NCBI GenBank assembly: GCA_021776195.1
Contig: JAJFGK010000066.1
Span: forward strand, 1 to 64,000
DNA length: 64,000 bases
DNA from: Kiloniellaceae bacterium
Lineage (GTDB): Bacteria > Pseudomonadota > Alphaproteobacteria > Kiloniellales > Kiloniellaceae
Direction of reading: 5' to 3'
The notes below the pieces were generated by a model that saw nothing but the letters and a program-made list of their open reading frames with translations, did not search any database and had not been told where the DNA came from. Below, piece after piece: positions 29,876-37,789 of the stretch. Both the position numbers and the translations under genes were made by a program. Position 1 is the first letter of the stretch; the number at the start of each line of letters is the position of its first letter.

Positions 29876-30670
29876 ATGTCATCCGATGAGGCGCGGCAGG
29901 CCGCCGCTCTGTTGTTCGCGGCGCGGCGCGATTGCCGGCCGCTCGAATCGCTGCCGGCCGACTGCCGGCCGAGCGGCGAGAAAGAGGCCTATGCCATCCA
30001 GGACGCGCTGGTCGCGGCGATGGCCGGTGCCGGCGGCGGCCAGGTGGTCGGCTACAAGATCGGCGCGACCTCACGAAAAGCGCAAAGCTACCTTCAAACG
30101 GAAGGGCCCTTCTCCGGCCAGGTGCTGGCCGCGAACCTGTTGGACAGCCCCCAACGCCTCGAGGCCGCATCCTACAATCTGCGTGTCATCGAACCGGAGT
30201 TCGCTTTCCGTCTGGGCGGTGGCTTGGGTCCGCGGGCGGCGCCCTACGAGGAGGCCGAAGTGGCCGCGGCCGTCGAGACGCTGTTGCCGGCAATCGAGGT
30301 GATCACCTGCGGGATGGTGGCGTGGAATCGCCAGGGCGTCGCCTCGCTGATCGCCGACAATGGCGTGAACGGCGCTTTGATCCTGGGCGCCGCGTTCGCT
30401 GGCTGGCGCGACCTGGACCTCGGTGCCCACCGGGTCTCTGTGCGTATCAACGATGCCGAGGGTGGCGAGGGACAGGGTGCCAATGCTCTGGGCCATCCCC
30501 TGACGGCCCTGACCTGGCTGGCCAATCACCTGTCCCGGCGGGGGCGCGGCCTCGAGGCGGGTCAGGTCGTGACCACCGGTGTGGTGACGCCGTTTCATGA
30601 GGTGATGGCCGGCGACCGGGTCGAGGCCGATTTTGGCCGGCTCGGTAAGGTGATTCTGGATTTTTCGTAG
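29876..30670 (+). CDS. 2-keto-4-pentenoate hydratase-like protein (FAA/MhpD fold)
   Basis: The 264-residue protein resembles MhpD/HpaH-type hydratases and 4-oxalocrotonate decarboxylases. It has VGYKIGATS, then EPEFAFRLGGGL (metal-binding Glu pair E-x-E reduced to EPEF), AIEVITCG and a DNGVNGALILGA segment, ending in FGRLGKVILDFS. Members add water to, or decarboxylate, 2-hydroxypenta-2,4-dienoate-type products of aromatic meta-cleavage, with Mg or Mn. No other meta-pathway gene is in the window, so it may have a different enol substrate. ATG 29876 has GAGGGAG upstream. It is convergent with a VOC gene (6 bases between stops). Confidence 0.85.
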   Translation: MSSDEARQAAALLFAARRDCRPLESLPADCRPSGEKEAYAIQDALVAAMAGAGGGQVVGYKIGATSRKAQSYLQTEGPFSGQVLAANLLDSPQRLEAASYNLRVIEPEFAFRLGGGLGPRAAPYEEAEVAAAVETLLPAIEVITCGMVAWNRQGVASLIADNGVNGALILGAAFAGWRDLDLGAHRVSVRINDAEGGEGQGANALGHPLTALTWLANHLSRRGRGLEAGQVVTTGVVTPFHEVMAGDRVEADFGRLGKVILDFS

Positions 30671-30676
30671 AATCTG

Positions 30677-31102
30677 TCAGGCTGGCGGATTTTGCTCGGG
30701 CGGCCCCTTGAGCTCGACCACATTGCCTTCCGGGTCCTGCAGATAGATCGACGGTCCAAAGCCTTCGGCACCGTAGCGACGTTTGGTCTCATCCGCGGCG
30801 ACCCCCTGTGTCGCCAGGTGATCGCGCAATGCGGCTTCGTCGAAGGGATCGACGCGCAGGCAGAGGTGATCCATGTTGCGGCCCTCGGGGCCGGGCGCCG
30901 CGCCGCCCATGCGGCCCAGGGTGCCATCGACCGGGACCAGATCGATCAGGGACGCTCCGGCGCGCAGCTGGATCAGCCCGGCCTCCTCGACATGGCGCTC
31001 CAGCGTGCAGCCGACGACATCGCAGTAAAAGGCCGTCATGGCATCGGCGTCTCTGACCCGGATGACCACATGGTCGAGCTGTCGCAGAGATGGCTTTGTC
31101 AT
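30677..31102 (-). CDS. VOC-superfamily protein (glyoxalase/dioxygenase fold)
   Basis: The 141-residue protein has QLDHVVIRVRDADAMTAFYCDVVG (metal His of the first module), an IDLVPVDG strand, NMDHLCLRVDPFDEAAL (second His) and SIYLQDPEGNVVELKGPP (Glu). These H, H, E positions are those of metal-dependent VOC enzymes such as glyoxalase I-like and fosfomycin-resistance-like proteins. The substrate is not predictable. ATG 31102 has AGAGGAAC upstream; a TTG at 31120 would add 6 residues. It probably shares a transcript with the small gene upstream (31139-31405), 36 bases away. Confidence 0.83.
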   Translation of the reverse strand: MTKPSLRQLDHVVIRVRDADAMTAFYCDVVGCTLERHVEEAGLIQLRAGASLIDLVPVDGTLGRMGGAAPGPEGRNMDHLCLRVDPFDEAALRDHLATQGVAADETKRRYGAEGFGPSIYLQDPEGNVVELKGPPEQNPPA

Positions 31103-31138
31103 GTTCGGTTCCTCTCCCAATCCGTTGCGTCGATCGCC

Positions 31139-31405
31139 TCAGGATTGGCCGGTCGGTTTGTCCGCCACCTCGATAGGCTGTCGAAAGCCGACCTTGGGGT
31201 CGAGGCCGTGGCCCTTGCGAATGGCCACATTGCGCAGAATCAATTGCAGGCAGAGCGTGTCATCGAAGAAACCCTCAACCGGTTCCGCATAGCGCGCCTT
31301 GAGGGTGGAGAACATTTCGTGCTCGTTGGCCATCAGCGCGTCGGCTTCGGCCTCCACCTGGGCAAGAAGATCGATGACCTCGGCGTAGCCGACGAGATTG
31401 ACCAC
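31139..31405 (-). CDS. Small conserved-looking protein of unknown function
   Basis: The 88-residue protein is predicted helical and starts VVNLVGYAEVIDLLAQVEAE. It has no signal, membrane segment or recognised motif. The GTG at 31405 is preceded by AGGGAGA at suitable spacing; the open frame extends further upstream but without such a site. The same-strand VOC gene follows after 36 bases. Function is unknown. Confidence 0.6.
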   Translation of the reverse strand: MVNLVGYAEVIDLLAQVEAEADALMANEHEMFSTLKARYAEPVEGFFDDTLCLQLILRNVAIRKGHGLDPKVGFRQPIEVADKPTGQS

Positions 31406-31908
31406 GGGCTGTCTCCCTATTTCGCCGCACGCCTTGTGATAGCGCACCCGCGGTGCCGGAACAACAGAGACGGCATCTCGGGACGACGGGCATCTTGTGA
31501 CGATGGTCGACCCGAAGACTTTGCTGCCAAGACCGTCCTTCGCGCCAAGAGACGACCGGGCCGTCAAAGTACTCATTCCAGCGCACACATATGTATTCTA
31601 TTTGATTCAACTTTTAAAATGCCCTTCGCCAAGTTCTTCCGTTAACCAGGCAGCCTCTTGATAGACAAGCGGTAAATCGAACGAGTCATGGCGACATCGG
31701 TTCGGGAGTTTCTACAACTAAAGGAAGACCTGGCCGGATAGATATTCAGAAAACGATTTGTCCGCGCAGATTTCCGGCGTAAACTGACCTGCAGTGGTGG
31801 GAGCCCGTATTCCGGGCTAATCGAGCAGCAAGTAAGCCCAAAGGCGTGCATGAAAAGGCACGCATTATAAGTCGCGAACAGCGATACAGGTATTGTGGGG
31901 ATCGAGTA
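31406..31908. promoter_or_regulatory. Long upstream region of adhesin gene 1
   Basis: This is a 503-base gene-free region between divergent genes. It includes an AT-rich block (about 31586-31620) with TATGTATT at 31590 followed by TTAACC at 31642. The same two words recur at 37491 and 37541 before adhesin gene 2. Two perfect small hairpins lie nearer the start: AGCCCG-TATTC-CGGGCT (31802-31818) and GCGTGC-ATGAAAAG-GCACGC (31844-31863). These suggest a promoter followed by a structured 5' leader of about 250-300 bases. No riboswitch class is recognised. Confidence 0.5.
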
Positions 31909-34900
31909 ATGGCGGAAAAGCAAGGCGATCCTGGTTGGGGAGCCGGCGATATGCGAGACGATTCGGATGGCGCTTTTCAGGCCAACGACCCCCTGGCCAC
32001 TCAATTGACCCAAAGTGCGCAGTTCACGCAGGTGGCGCAGGGTGCCGGCGAGGCCAACGCCATCGGCCAGGTGACCGCGAGTGGCGGCACTGTCTCGGCC
32101 GCGCGCGCCGATGGGACCCAAGCGACCCTGGCGGCCGGCGACAGGGTCTTTCAGGGCGACAGTCTGGAGACCTCGACCGACGGTGCGGTGTCCCTGGTCT
32201 TCCTGGACGGCACCACCTTCGAGCTGGGCGGTGGCGCGGCAATCGTTCTCGACAGCTTGATTTACGATCCCGGCAGCGGCGCCGGCGAAATCATCACCTC
32301 CGTGGTCAAGGGCACCTTCATTTTCCTGACTGGCACGATAGCCGGCAGCGGACCCGATGCCATGCAGGTCAAGACTCCCTCGGGGACGATCGGCATCCGC
32401 GGCACGCAGGTGGCTTGCGCGATCGAAAGCGGAGATACCCAGGCCTGCTCCCTTCTCGCCGAGGAAGACGGCACCCTGGGCATCGTCGCCTTTCTTCACA
32501 GCGGCGGCGTGATCTTGCTCACCGAGGCCTTTCAAACGGTTTTCAGCAGTCCGGGTGCGCCGCCCTTGGTCCAGGTCCTGACCCGCGAGGCCGTCGAAAC
32601 CCTTTACGCCGACGTGCTGACGTCCGGGACGCAGGAAACCGAGGCCGGCCCGCTGGAAACCGAGGGCGGTCCGGTGGTCCTGACCTCGGGCGGTCAGTTC
32701 ATCACGGCCGATTTCGGCGAGGCCCTGATCGAACTGCTGGCCTCCAGCAGTGTTATTGACGGTGTGTCGACGACCATTACCTCCTTTGTGAATGGGGGCG
32801 AAGAAGGGGTGTTCGCCATCGCCGGCCAGGCGGGCATCACCGTCGTCACGGTCGAGGAGGAGGGACAGGCGATCGGCGCGTCGTCGATCACCGGCGTTAT
32901 CCCCCTGATCTCCGGCGATGCGAGCCATGCCTTTGCCGGATTCACGGTCACGGCGCTCGGCGCGCCGCCAGGAGCGCCGCTCACGGCGGGCGGAGAGGTG
33001 GTCATCGTCACCATCGCGGACGATGGCCAGTCGATCGTCGGGACCTTGCCGCCGCTGGTCGCGGGCGGCGCGGACCGCCTCGTCTTCACCCTGACCTTGG
33101 GCGGGGCGAATGGCAATGAGTTCGTCTTTACGCTGTTGCGCGCGCTCGACCACTTCGTCGAGGACGCGTTCGGCCCCAACGATACGATTTCCCTGAATGT
33201 AACGGTCCAGATCACCGACCCCACGCCCAACGATCCCTCGGTGCCTTCGCCCCTGGTGCTGTTTTCTCAGCTCGTTGTGGTGATCGAGGATTCCCATCCC
33301 ACCGCGGTGGATGACCCGGTGCCGGTGCTGCTCGAGGGCGCCGACCTGGTGTTCGACCCGGACGGGCCCGGCGGCGCGGATCCGGTGGCGGTGCCCCTGA
33401 CGGTGACGGGAAATGTCCTGGCCAACGACGACCAGGGCGCCGACGGCAACGCCCAGGTGGTGTCGTTTGTCTATGCCGGCGGCTCTGCCCTGGCCGGAGC
33501 CACGGTCGTGACGGCGAACGGCGGTACCCTGACAGTCCTGGCCGACGGCAGCTTTACCTATGTGCGGCCCGACAATGTCGCCGACGACAGTGACGACGGC
33601 TTCACCTACACCATGCGGGACTTCGACGGCGACACCTCGAGTGCCCGCCAATCGATCATCGTGATCGACGACGATACCTCCGTCGCCACCACGGTCAGCC
33701 CGATCTCCGCCGACCTCGAGGCGCGTCTGCCCGGCGGCAGCCAGTTCGATCCCGAAAACCCCTTCGTGGTCATCTTCGATGGGTTGGGTATCGACTTCGG
33801 CTCGGATCAGGACTCGATCTTTGTCGAGGACGTGACCCTGGCGGTGCTGGATAACAACGGCAACGAACTGACCCTGGGCGAACTGACATCCGGCGGCCAG
33901 GCACTGGCTTTCAGCCAGGTCGTGGGCTCTCTCAGCCTGGTCGCGAGTCTGGCCGAGGGGCCCAATGCAGGTGATCCGGTTTTCATCATGCTGGTCGATG
34001 AGGACGGCAGCGACACGGTCGGCACTTCGTCGGGCGCCATTGCGGTCATCGTCGGTCCCTTTTTTCGCTTTGAGCTTTTCCTGCCGTTGGACCACACCAA
34101 TATCGGCGGGACCGGGCTCGACGATTTCTTGTCCTTGACCTTCGCCTACACCGTCTCCGACGGCGCCGATCGCGCCACCGGCACCATCACTATCACGCTT
34201 TTCGATGACGGCCCGGCGGTGGTCGTGAATCCGACCCTGACTGTTCATGAATCGGCGGTGCCCGGGATCGGCAGCGGGGACGACGAAGGCGGTACCGCGG
34301 CGGCCAGCGGGACCTTGGGCTTCACAACCGGCGCCGACGGCGCCACGATCACGGCGGTCTCCGTCGACGGCCTGGCCGGTGTCGTCGCGGGCGCGAACAT
34401 CGTCGTGACGGGGTCTTTTTACTCGCTGAGCGTCAATCGCTTCACGGGCGACTACAGCTACACCCTGACCGGCCCGGGGCCGCACGCCCTTGGGTCCGAT
34501 AGTCTGACCCAACTGGTCCGCTACACCGTCACCGACGGCGACCTCGACCCGGCGTTTGGCACCCTCCAGATTGTTGTCAATGACGACGCGCCGAGCGCCA
34601 TTGCCGACAGCAACCTGGTGGCGGACGGGACCGGCGGGGCGCCGGCGGAGACGATTGGCGGCAATGTCATCACCGGCGACAACGTCGGCGGCAACCGCGA
34701 TGTGGCCGGCGCCGACGGTATCGCCACTATTGCCTGGTCGGGGGCGGTCGGGACGACGGTGACCGGGCTCTTCGGTCTGCTGACGGTCTTCGCCGATGGC
34801 CGCTATCTCTACGATCTGGACGAAACCAACCCGACGGTCGCCGCGCTTCAGGCCGGTGAACCCGGCATTCAGGATCTTTTCAGCTATACGATCACCGACG

Positions 34901-37332
34901 GCGATGGCGACACCAGCATGTCGACCCTGACCATCACGGTCACGGGCGCCAACGAATCGCCGATCATCACCGCCGAGGCCGGCGACAGCGACGCGGCGAC
35001 GCTGGCCGAGTCCGAAGAGACGCTCTTTGCCTCGGGGACCCTGACGGTCACCGACCTCGACATCTCGGATGTGGTTGGCGCTTCGGTCCTCTCGGTCGCC
35101 GTGAGCGGAAATGGCGCAGGCCCCGGCATCCCCGACAACGCTGCCCTGCTGGCCCTACTGACGGTCGATCCCGCTGTTGTCCTCAATGGGACCGAGACCA
35201 GAGATCTTCTGACCTGGACCTTCAATTCCAGCGACAGGGCCTTCAACGAATTGGCGGTGGGTGAGATTCTGGTCCTGACCTATACCCTTCAGGCGCTTGA
35301 CGACAACGGCGCCGCCGGAACCCGAACGGTCACTATCACCATCAATGGGACCAACGACCGCCCGGAGATCACCCAGCCTCCGGCGGTCGCGGTTTCCGAA
35401 GAAGGCCTGTCGGACGGCCTGCCCGATGATAGCGGTGCGAGCGACACAACCGACGATGCGAGCGCCTCATCGGGCGTCACGGCTAGCGACCTCGATGGTG
35501 ACGGCTTGAGCTTCTCGCTGGGAACCCCGAGCGTGACCTTGATGTCAGGCGGGCAGTCGGTTGTCTGGTCGGGCGGCGGCACCTCCACGGTAACCGGGTC
35601 GATCGATGGCGGCGCCACGCCGATCATCACGATTTCGGTCGCCTCGACAGGTGCTCTGGAGGTCAACCTCCTCGGCCCGGTCGACCATCCGAGCAGTGCC
35701 GGCGAGGACGACCTGAGTTTCACCATCCCGGTCACGGTCGATGACGGATCGGGCACGGCCAATGCGACCAGCAGCGCCACGCTGTCCGTCACCATCGAGG
35801 ACGACGCGCCGGCGGCGTTGGCCAATGAAACCGACGTCGAGATCCTTCCTGTCAGCCGCAATATCGTCATCGTCTTCGACCGGTCGGGCAGCATGAGCGA
35901 GGATCCGATGGCCGCGGGCTTCTCGGAGCGAATCGACCTGGCCCGGGCCGCCGTGGCGAGCCTGCTGGTCGCGGCGGGTGAGGCCGGAACAATCAGCGTC
36001 CTCATAGTCGATTTCTCGACCGAGGCCGCCAACTCGACCTGGCTAACCGGGTCGGTGGCGGAGGTGGTCGCGTCGGCCAACGCCTATCTGGCCGGCCTCG
36101 AGGCTTCCGGAACGACGAACTACCTTGCGGCGGCCGATCAAGTGATCGGTAACTTCGCCACCGACCTGCCGGCCGGGGTAGACGAAAATGTTCTCTATTG
36201 GCTGTCCGACGGGAACCCGACCGCGGGCCAACAACTGACGGGCGGCAACCTGACCCAATGGGAGGAATTCCTCGACGCCAACGACATGCAGGCCCTGGCG
36301 GTGGGTATCGGCGATGGGGCGACACTTGCGGGGTTGGGGCCTGTCGCCTTCCCGGACAACGATCCCGACAATCCGGACCTGGTCACGACCGAGAGTCAGC
36401 TCATCCAGACCCTGTTGGAGACCTTGCCGGTCGGGGCCTCGGGCAACCTGCTCGCAGATGAAGGCTTCGGCGCCGACGCGTTTGGCGCCGACGGGCCGGG
36501 GCAGATCCTCTCGATCGTGGTGGATACCGGAGAAGCCGGCGGCGACACGACCTTCACCTATGATCCCTTTTTGAACCAGATCACCAACGAGGATGGGTTG
36601 GGCACCGTTATCGGTGCACAGCTCCTCGGCATCGCGACCGACCTGGGCGGTTCTCTGGATTTCAACTTCACGACCGGCGCCTACAGCTATGCGGGTGACA
36701 TCCAGCCTGGCGGCGGCGCGGAGACGGTCGATTACACCATCGTCGATGCCGATGGCGACCCCGCCACGGCCACGCTTTCGATTCTGTTCCCGACCTCCCA
36801 GGACCTCAGCGGACTGCCTTTGATCGCCGGGACCAATTCAGGCAACACGCTGAACGGCGGTTTCGGTGCCGAACTGCTGGCCGGTGACGGCGGCAACGAC
36901 ACGCTGAACGGCAACGGCGGCAACGATTTGCTGTTCGGCGGCGACGGAAATGACACACTGAATGGCGGCGCTGGCGACGACATCCTCATCGGCGGCGAGG
37001 GCGACGACAACCTGACCGGGGGTGCCGGCGTGGACACCATCAATGCCGGCGAAGGCGACGACACGATCTTCTTCGGCGACCTTTTGGACGTGGGCGACTT
37101 CGTCTCCAACTTCGATGCCGGCGGCAGCAACAGCGATACCATCGACCTTTCCGCCCTTTTCACCGCCCTGGGCGTTGCCCAGGACCTTGGCGCCCGACAG
37201 GCACTGACCGACATATCAGGGGGCGTGGTCCGCATCGACGCGAGCGCCGGCCCGGATGCGTTCGAGACCGTTGTCGTCACCGTGGAGGTGATTAACGGAA
37301 CCTTTGACCACGGCGACATCGACTACATTTAG
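31909..37332 (+). CDS. Giant FecR-domain adhesin with vWA domain and RTX repeats (type I secretion substrate)
   Basis: The 1807-residue acidic Ca-binding-type protein has no N-terminal signal. Domains in order: a FecR-like beta domain (about 60-250) with GIRGT near 160 and a Cys pair in TQVACAIESGDTQACSLL; a region with cadherin-like features (LEGADLVFDPDG); a DUF5801-type T1SS repeat (about 590-760, with VSPISADLEARLPGG and RFELFLPLDHTNI); VCBS-like repeats; a vWA domain (about 1317-1510, MIDAS in VFDRSGSMSED); and RTX nonapeptides (about 1645-1720, GGNDTLNG/GGDGNDTLNGG type) before a C-terminal secretion domain. This is the layout of LapA-like surface adhesins exported by type I secretion; the exporter is not in the window. 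ATG 31909 was chosen because the upstream 21 codons lack a ribosome-binding site. It is paralogous to the next gene. Confidence 0.9.
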   Translation: MAEKQGDPGWGAGDMRDDSDGAFQANDPLATQLTQSAQFTQVAQGAGEANAIGQVTASGGTVSAARADGTQATLAAGDRVFQGDSLETSTDGAVSLVFLDGTTFELGGGAAIVLDSLIYDPGSGAGEIITSVVKGTFIFLTGTIAGSGPDAMQVKTPSGTIGIRGTQVACAIESGDTQACSLLAEEDGTLGIVAFLHSGGVILLTEAFQTVFSSPGAPPLVQVLTREAVETLYADVLTSGTQETEAGPLETEGGPVVLTSGGQFITADFGEALIELLASSSVIDGVSTTITSFVNGGEEGVFAIAGQAGITVVTVEEEGQAIGASSITGVIPLISGDASHAFAGFTVTALGAPPGAPLTAGGEVVIVTIADDGQSIVGTLPPLVAGGADRLVFTLTLGGANGNEFVFTLLRALDHFVEDAFGPNDTISLNVTVQITDPTPNDPSVPSPLVLFSQLVVVIEDSHPTAVDDPVPVLLEGADLVFDPDGPGGADPVAVPLTVTGNVLANDDQGADGNAQVVSFVYAGGSALAGATVVTANGGTLTVLADGSFTYVRPDNVADDSDDGFTYTMRDFDGDTSSARQSIIVIDDDTSVATTVSPISADLEARLPGGSQFDPENPFVVIFDGLGIDFGSDQDSIFVEDVTLAVLDNNGNELTLGELTSGGQALAFSQVVGSLSLVASLAEGPNAGDPVFIMLVDEDGSDTVGTSSGAIAVIVGPFFRFELFLPLDHTNIGGTGLDDFLSLTFAYTVSDGADRATGTITITLFDDGPAVVVNPTLTVHESAVPGIGSGDDEGGTAAASGTLGFTTGADGATITAVSVDGLAGVVAGANIVVTGSFYSLSVNRFTGDYSYTLTGPGPHALGSDSLTQLVRYTVTDGDLDPAFGTLQIVVNDDAPSAIADSNLVADGTGGAPAETIGGNVITGDNVGGNRDVAGADGIATIAWSGAVGTTVTGLFGLLTVFADGRYLYDLDETNPTVAALQAGEPGIQDLFSYTITDGDGDTSMSTLTITVTGANESPIITAEAGDSDAATLAESEETLFASGTLTVTDLDISDVVGASVLSVAVSGNGAGPGIPDNAALLALLTVDPAVVLNGTETRDLLTWTFNSSDRAFNELAVGEILVLTYTLQALDDNGAAGTRTVTITINGTNDRPEITQPPAVAVSEEGLSDGLPDDSGASDTTDDASASSGVTASDLDGDGLSFSLGTPSVTLMSGGQSVVWSGGGTSTVTGSIDGGATPIITISVASTGALEVNLLGPVDHPSSAGEDDLSFTIPVTVDDGSGTANATSSATLSVTIEDDAPAALANETDVEILPVSRNIVIVFDRSGSMSEDPMAAGFSERIDLARAAVASLLVAAGEAGTISVLIVDFSTEAANSTWLTGSVAEVVASANAYLAGLEASGTTNYLAAADQVIGNFATDLPAGVDENVLYWLSDGNPTAGQQLTGGNLTQWEEFLDANDMQALAVGIGDGATLAGLGPVAFPDNDPDNPDLVTTESQLIQTLLETLPVGASGNLLADEGFGADAFGADGPGQILSIVVDTGEAGGDTTFTYDPFLNQITNEDGLGTVIGAQLLGIATDLGGSLDFNFTTGAYSYAGDIQPGGGAETVDYTIVDADGDPATATLSILFPTSQDLSGLPLIAGTNSGNTLNGGFGAELLAGDGGNDTLNGNGGNDLLFGGDGNDTLNGGAGDDILIGGEGDDNLTGGAGVDTINAGEGDDTIFFGDLLDVGDFVSNFDAGGSNSDTIDLSALFTALGVAQDLGARQALTDISGGVVRIDASAGPDAFETVVVTVEVINGTFDHGDIDYI
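36843..37076 (+). repeat. RTX calcium-binding nonapeptide repeats
   Basis: The coding strand repeats a GGxGxDxLx-type unit about eight times (GGNDTLNGN, GGNDLLFGG, DGNDTLNGG, AGDDILIGG, EGDDNLTGG and so on). The units are direct repeats of 27 bases with strong third-base variation. They fold as a Ca-filled beta roll near the secretion signal. Confidence 0.9.
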
Positions 37333-37789
37333 GCTTCAAACGACGCGGCTGTCCTTGGACTCCTTTTCATTTGGCCAGCAGGACGACTGTCGTGGCGTCA
37401 ATCGCGACTCGAATCCGAGACGCAAGCGGCGCACGGCGATGCGGACGAGTTCTAAGCCCATCGCCCATCAGAAAATTACTAATAGTATCGTATGTATTTT
37501 GTGTCTATTTTGTTACATTAGTTGAGACTGATTCGTCGCATTAACCGGGTAAGGCCATGATTTGAAACCGAGGCAAGGCCTCCTTCGGATCGCCAATTCC
37601 CGACCAATCCACGCGGGCAGACCTGTGACGCCGGGCACAGTTCGGCGAAAAATCAATTCCTTGAATGTGTTCGGACCGGTAAGTTGGCAGCCCTCAACGT
37701 TCGCGCCGGCCCTGGTCGGTCAAGGCGCGGGCACTAATTGTGACGCAGTCCCTCATGTCTTTCGAAGAAGGGATTGTCGCTAGTGGGCA
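37333..37789. promoter_or_regulatory. Upstream region of adhesin gene 2
   Basis: The 457-base gap between the two giant genes has no supportable gene; short open frames lack ribosome-binding sites. 37480-37520 is strongly AT-rich. The words TATGTATT (37491) and TTAACC (37541) occur with the same order and nearly the same spacing (50 versus 52 bases) as upstream of adhesin gene 1, each about 300 bases before the start codon. A GAGGC-AAG-GCCTC hairpin lies further downstream. A promoter and long leader are inferred. Confidence 0.5.

Noticed and set aside
31642..34512. 956-residue minus-strand open frame opposite adhesin gene 1
   Set aside because: It is a shadow of the paralogous adhesin with low-complexity composition and no initiation signal.
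36843..37076. CRISPR-like regularly spaced repeat
   Set aside because: The 27-bp periodicity is coding (RTX nonapeptides), with no conserved spacer/repeat structure and no cas genes.
37560..37600. c-di-GMP (GEMM) riboswitch suggested by GAGGCAAGGCCTCC
   Set aside because: Only the 3'-half-like word is present; the conserved 5' half and tetraloop receptor sequence are missing.
37333..37789. Small genes between the two giant adhesins (open frames near 37304 and 37562)
   Set aside because: They lack ribosome-binding sites and family resemblance, and overlap the AT-rich putative promoter region.
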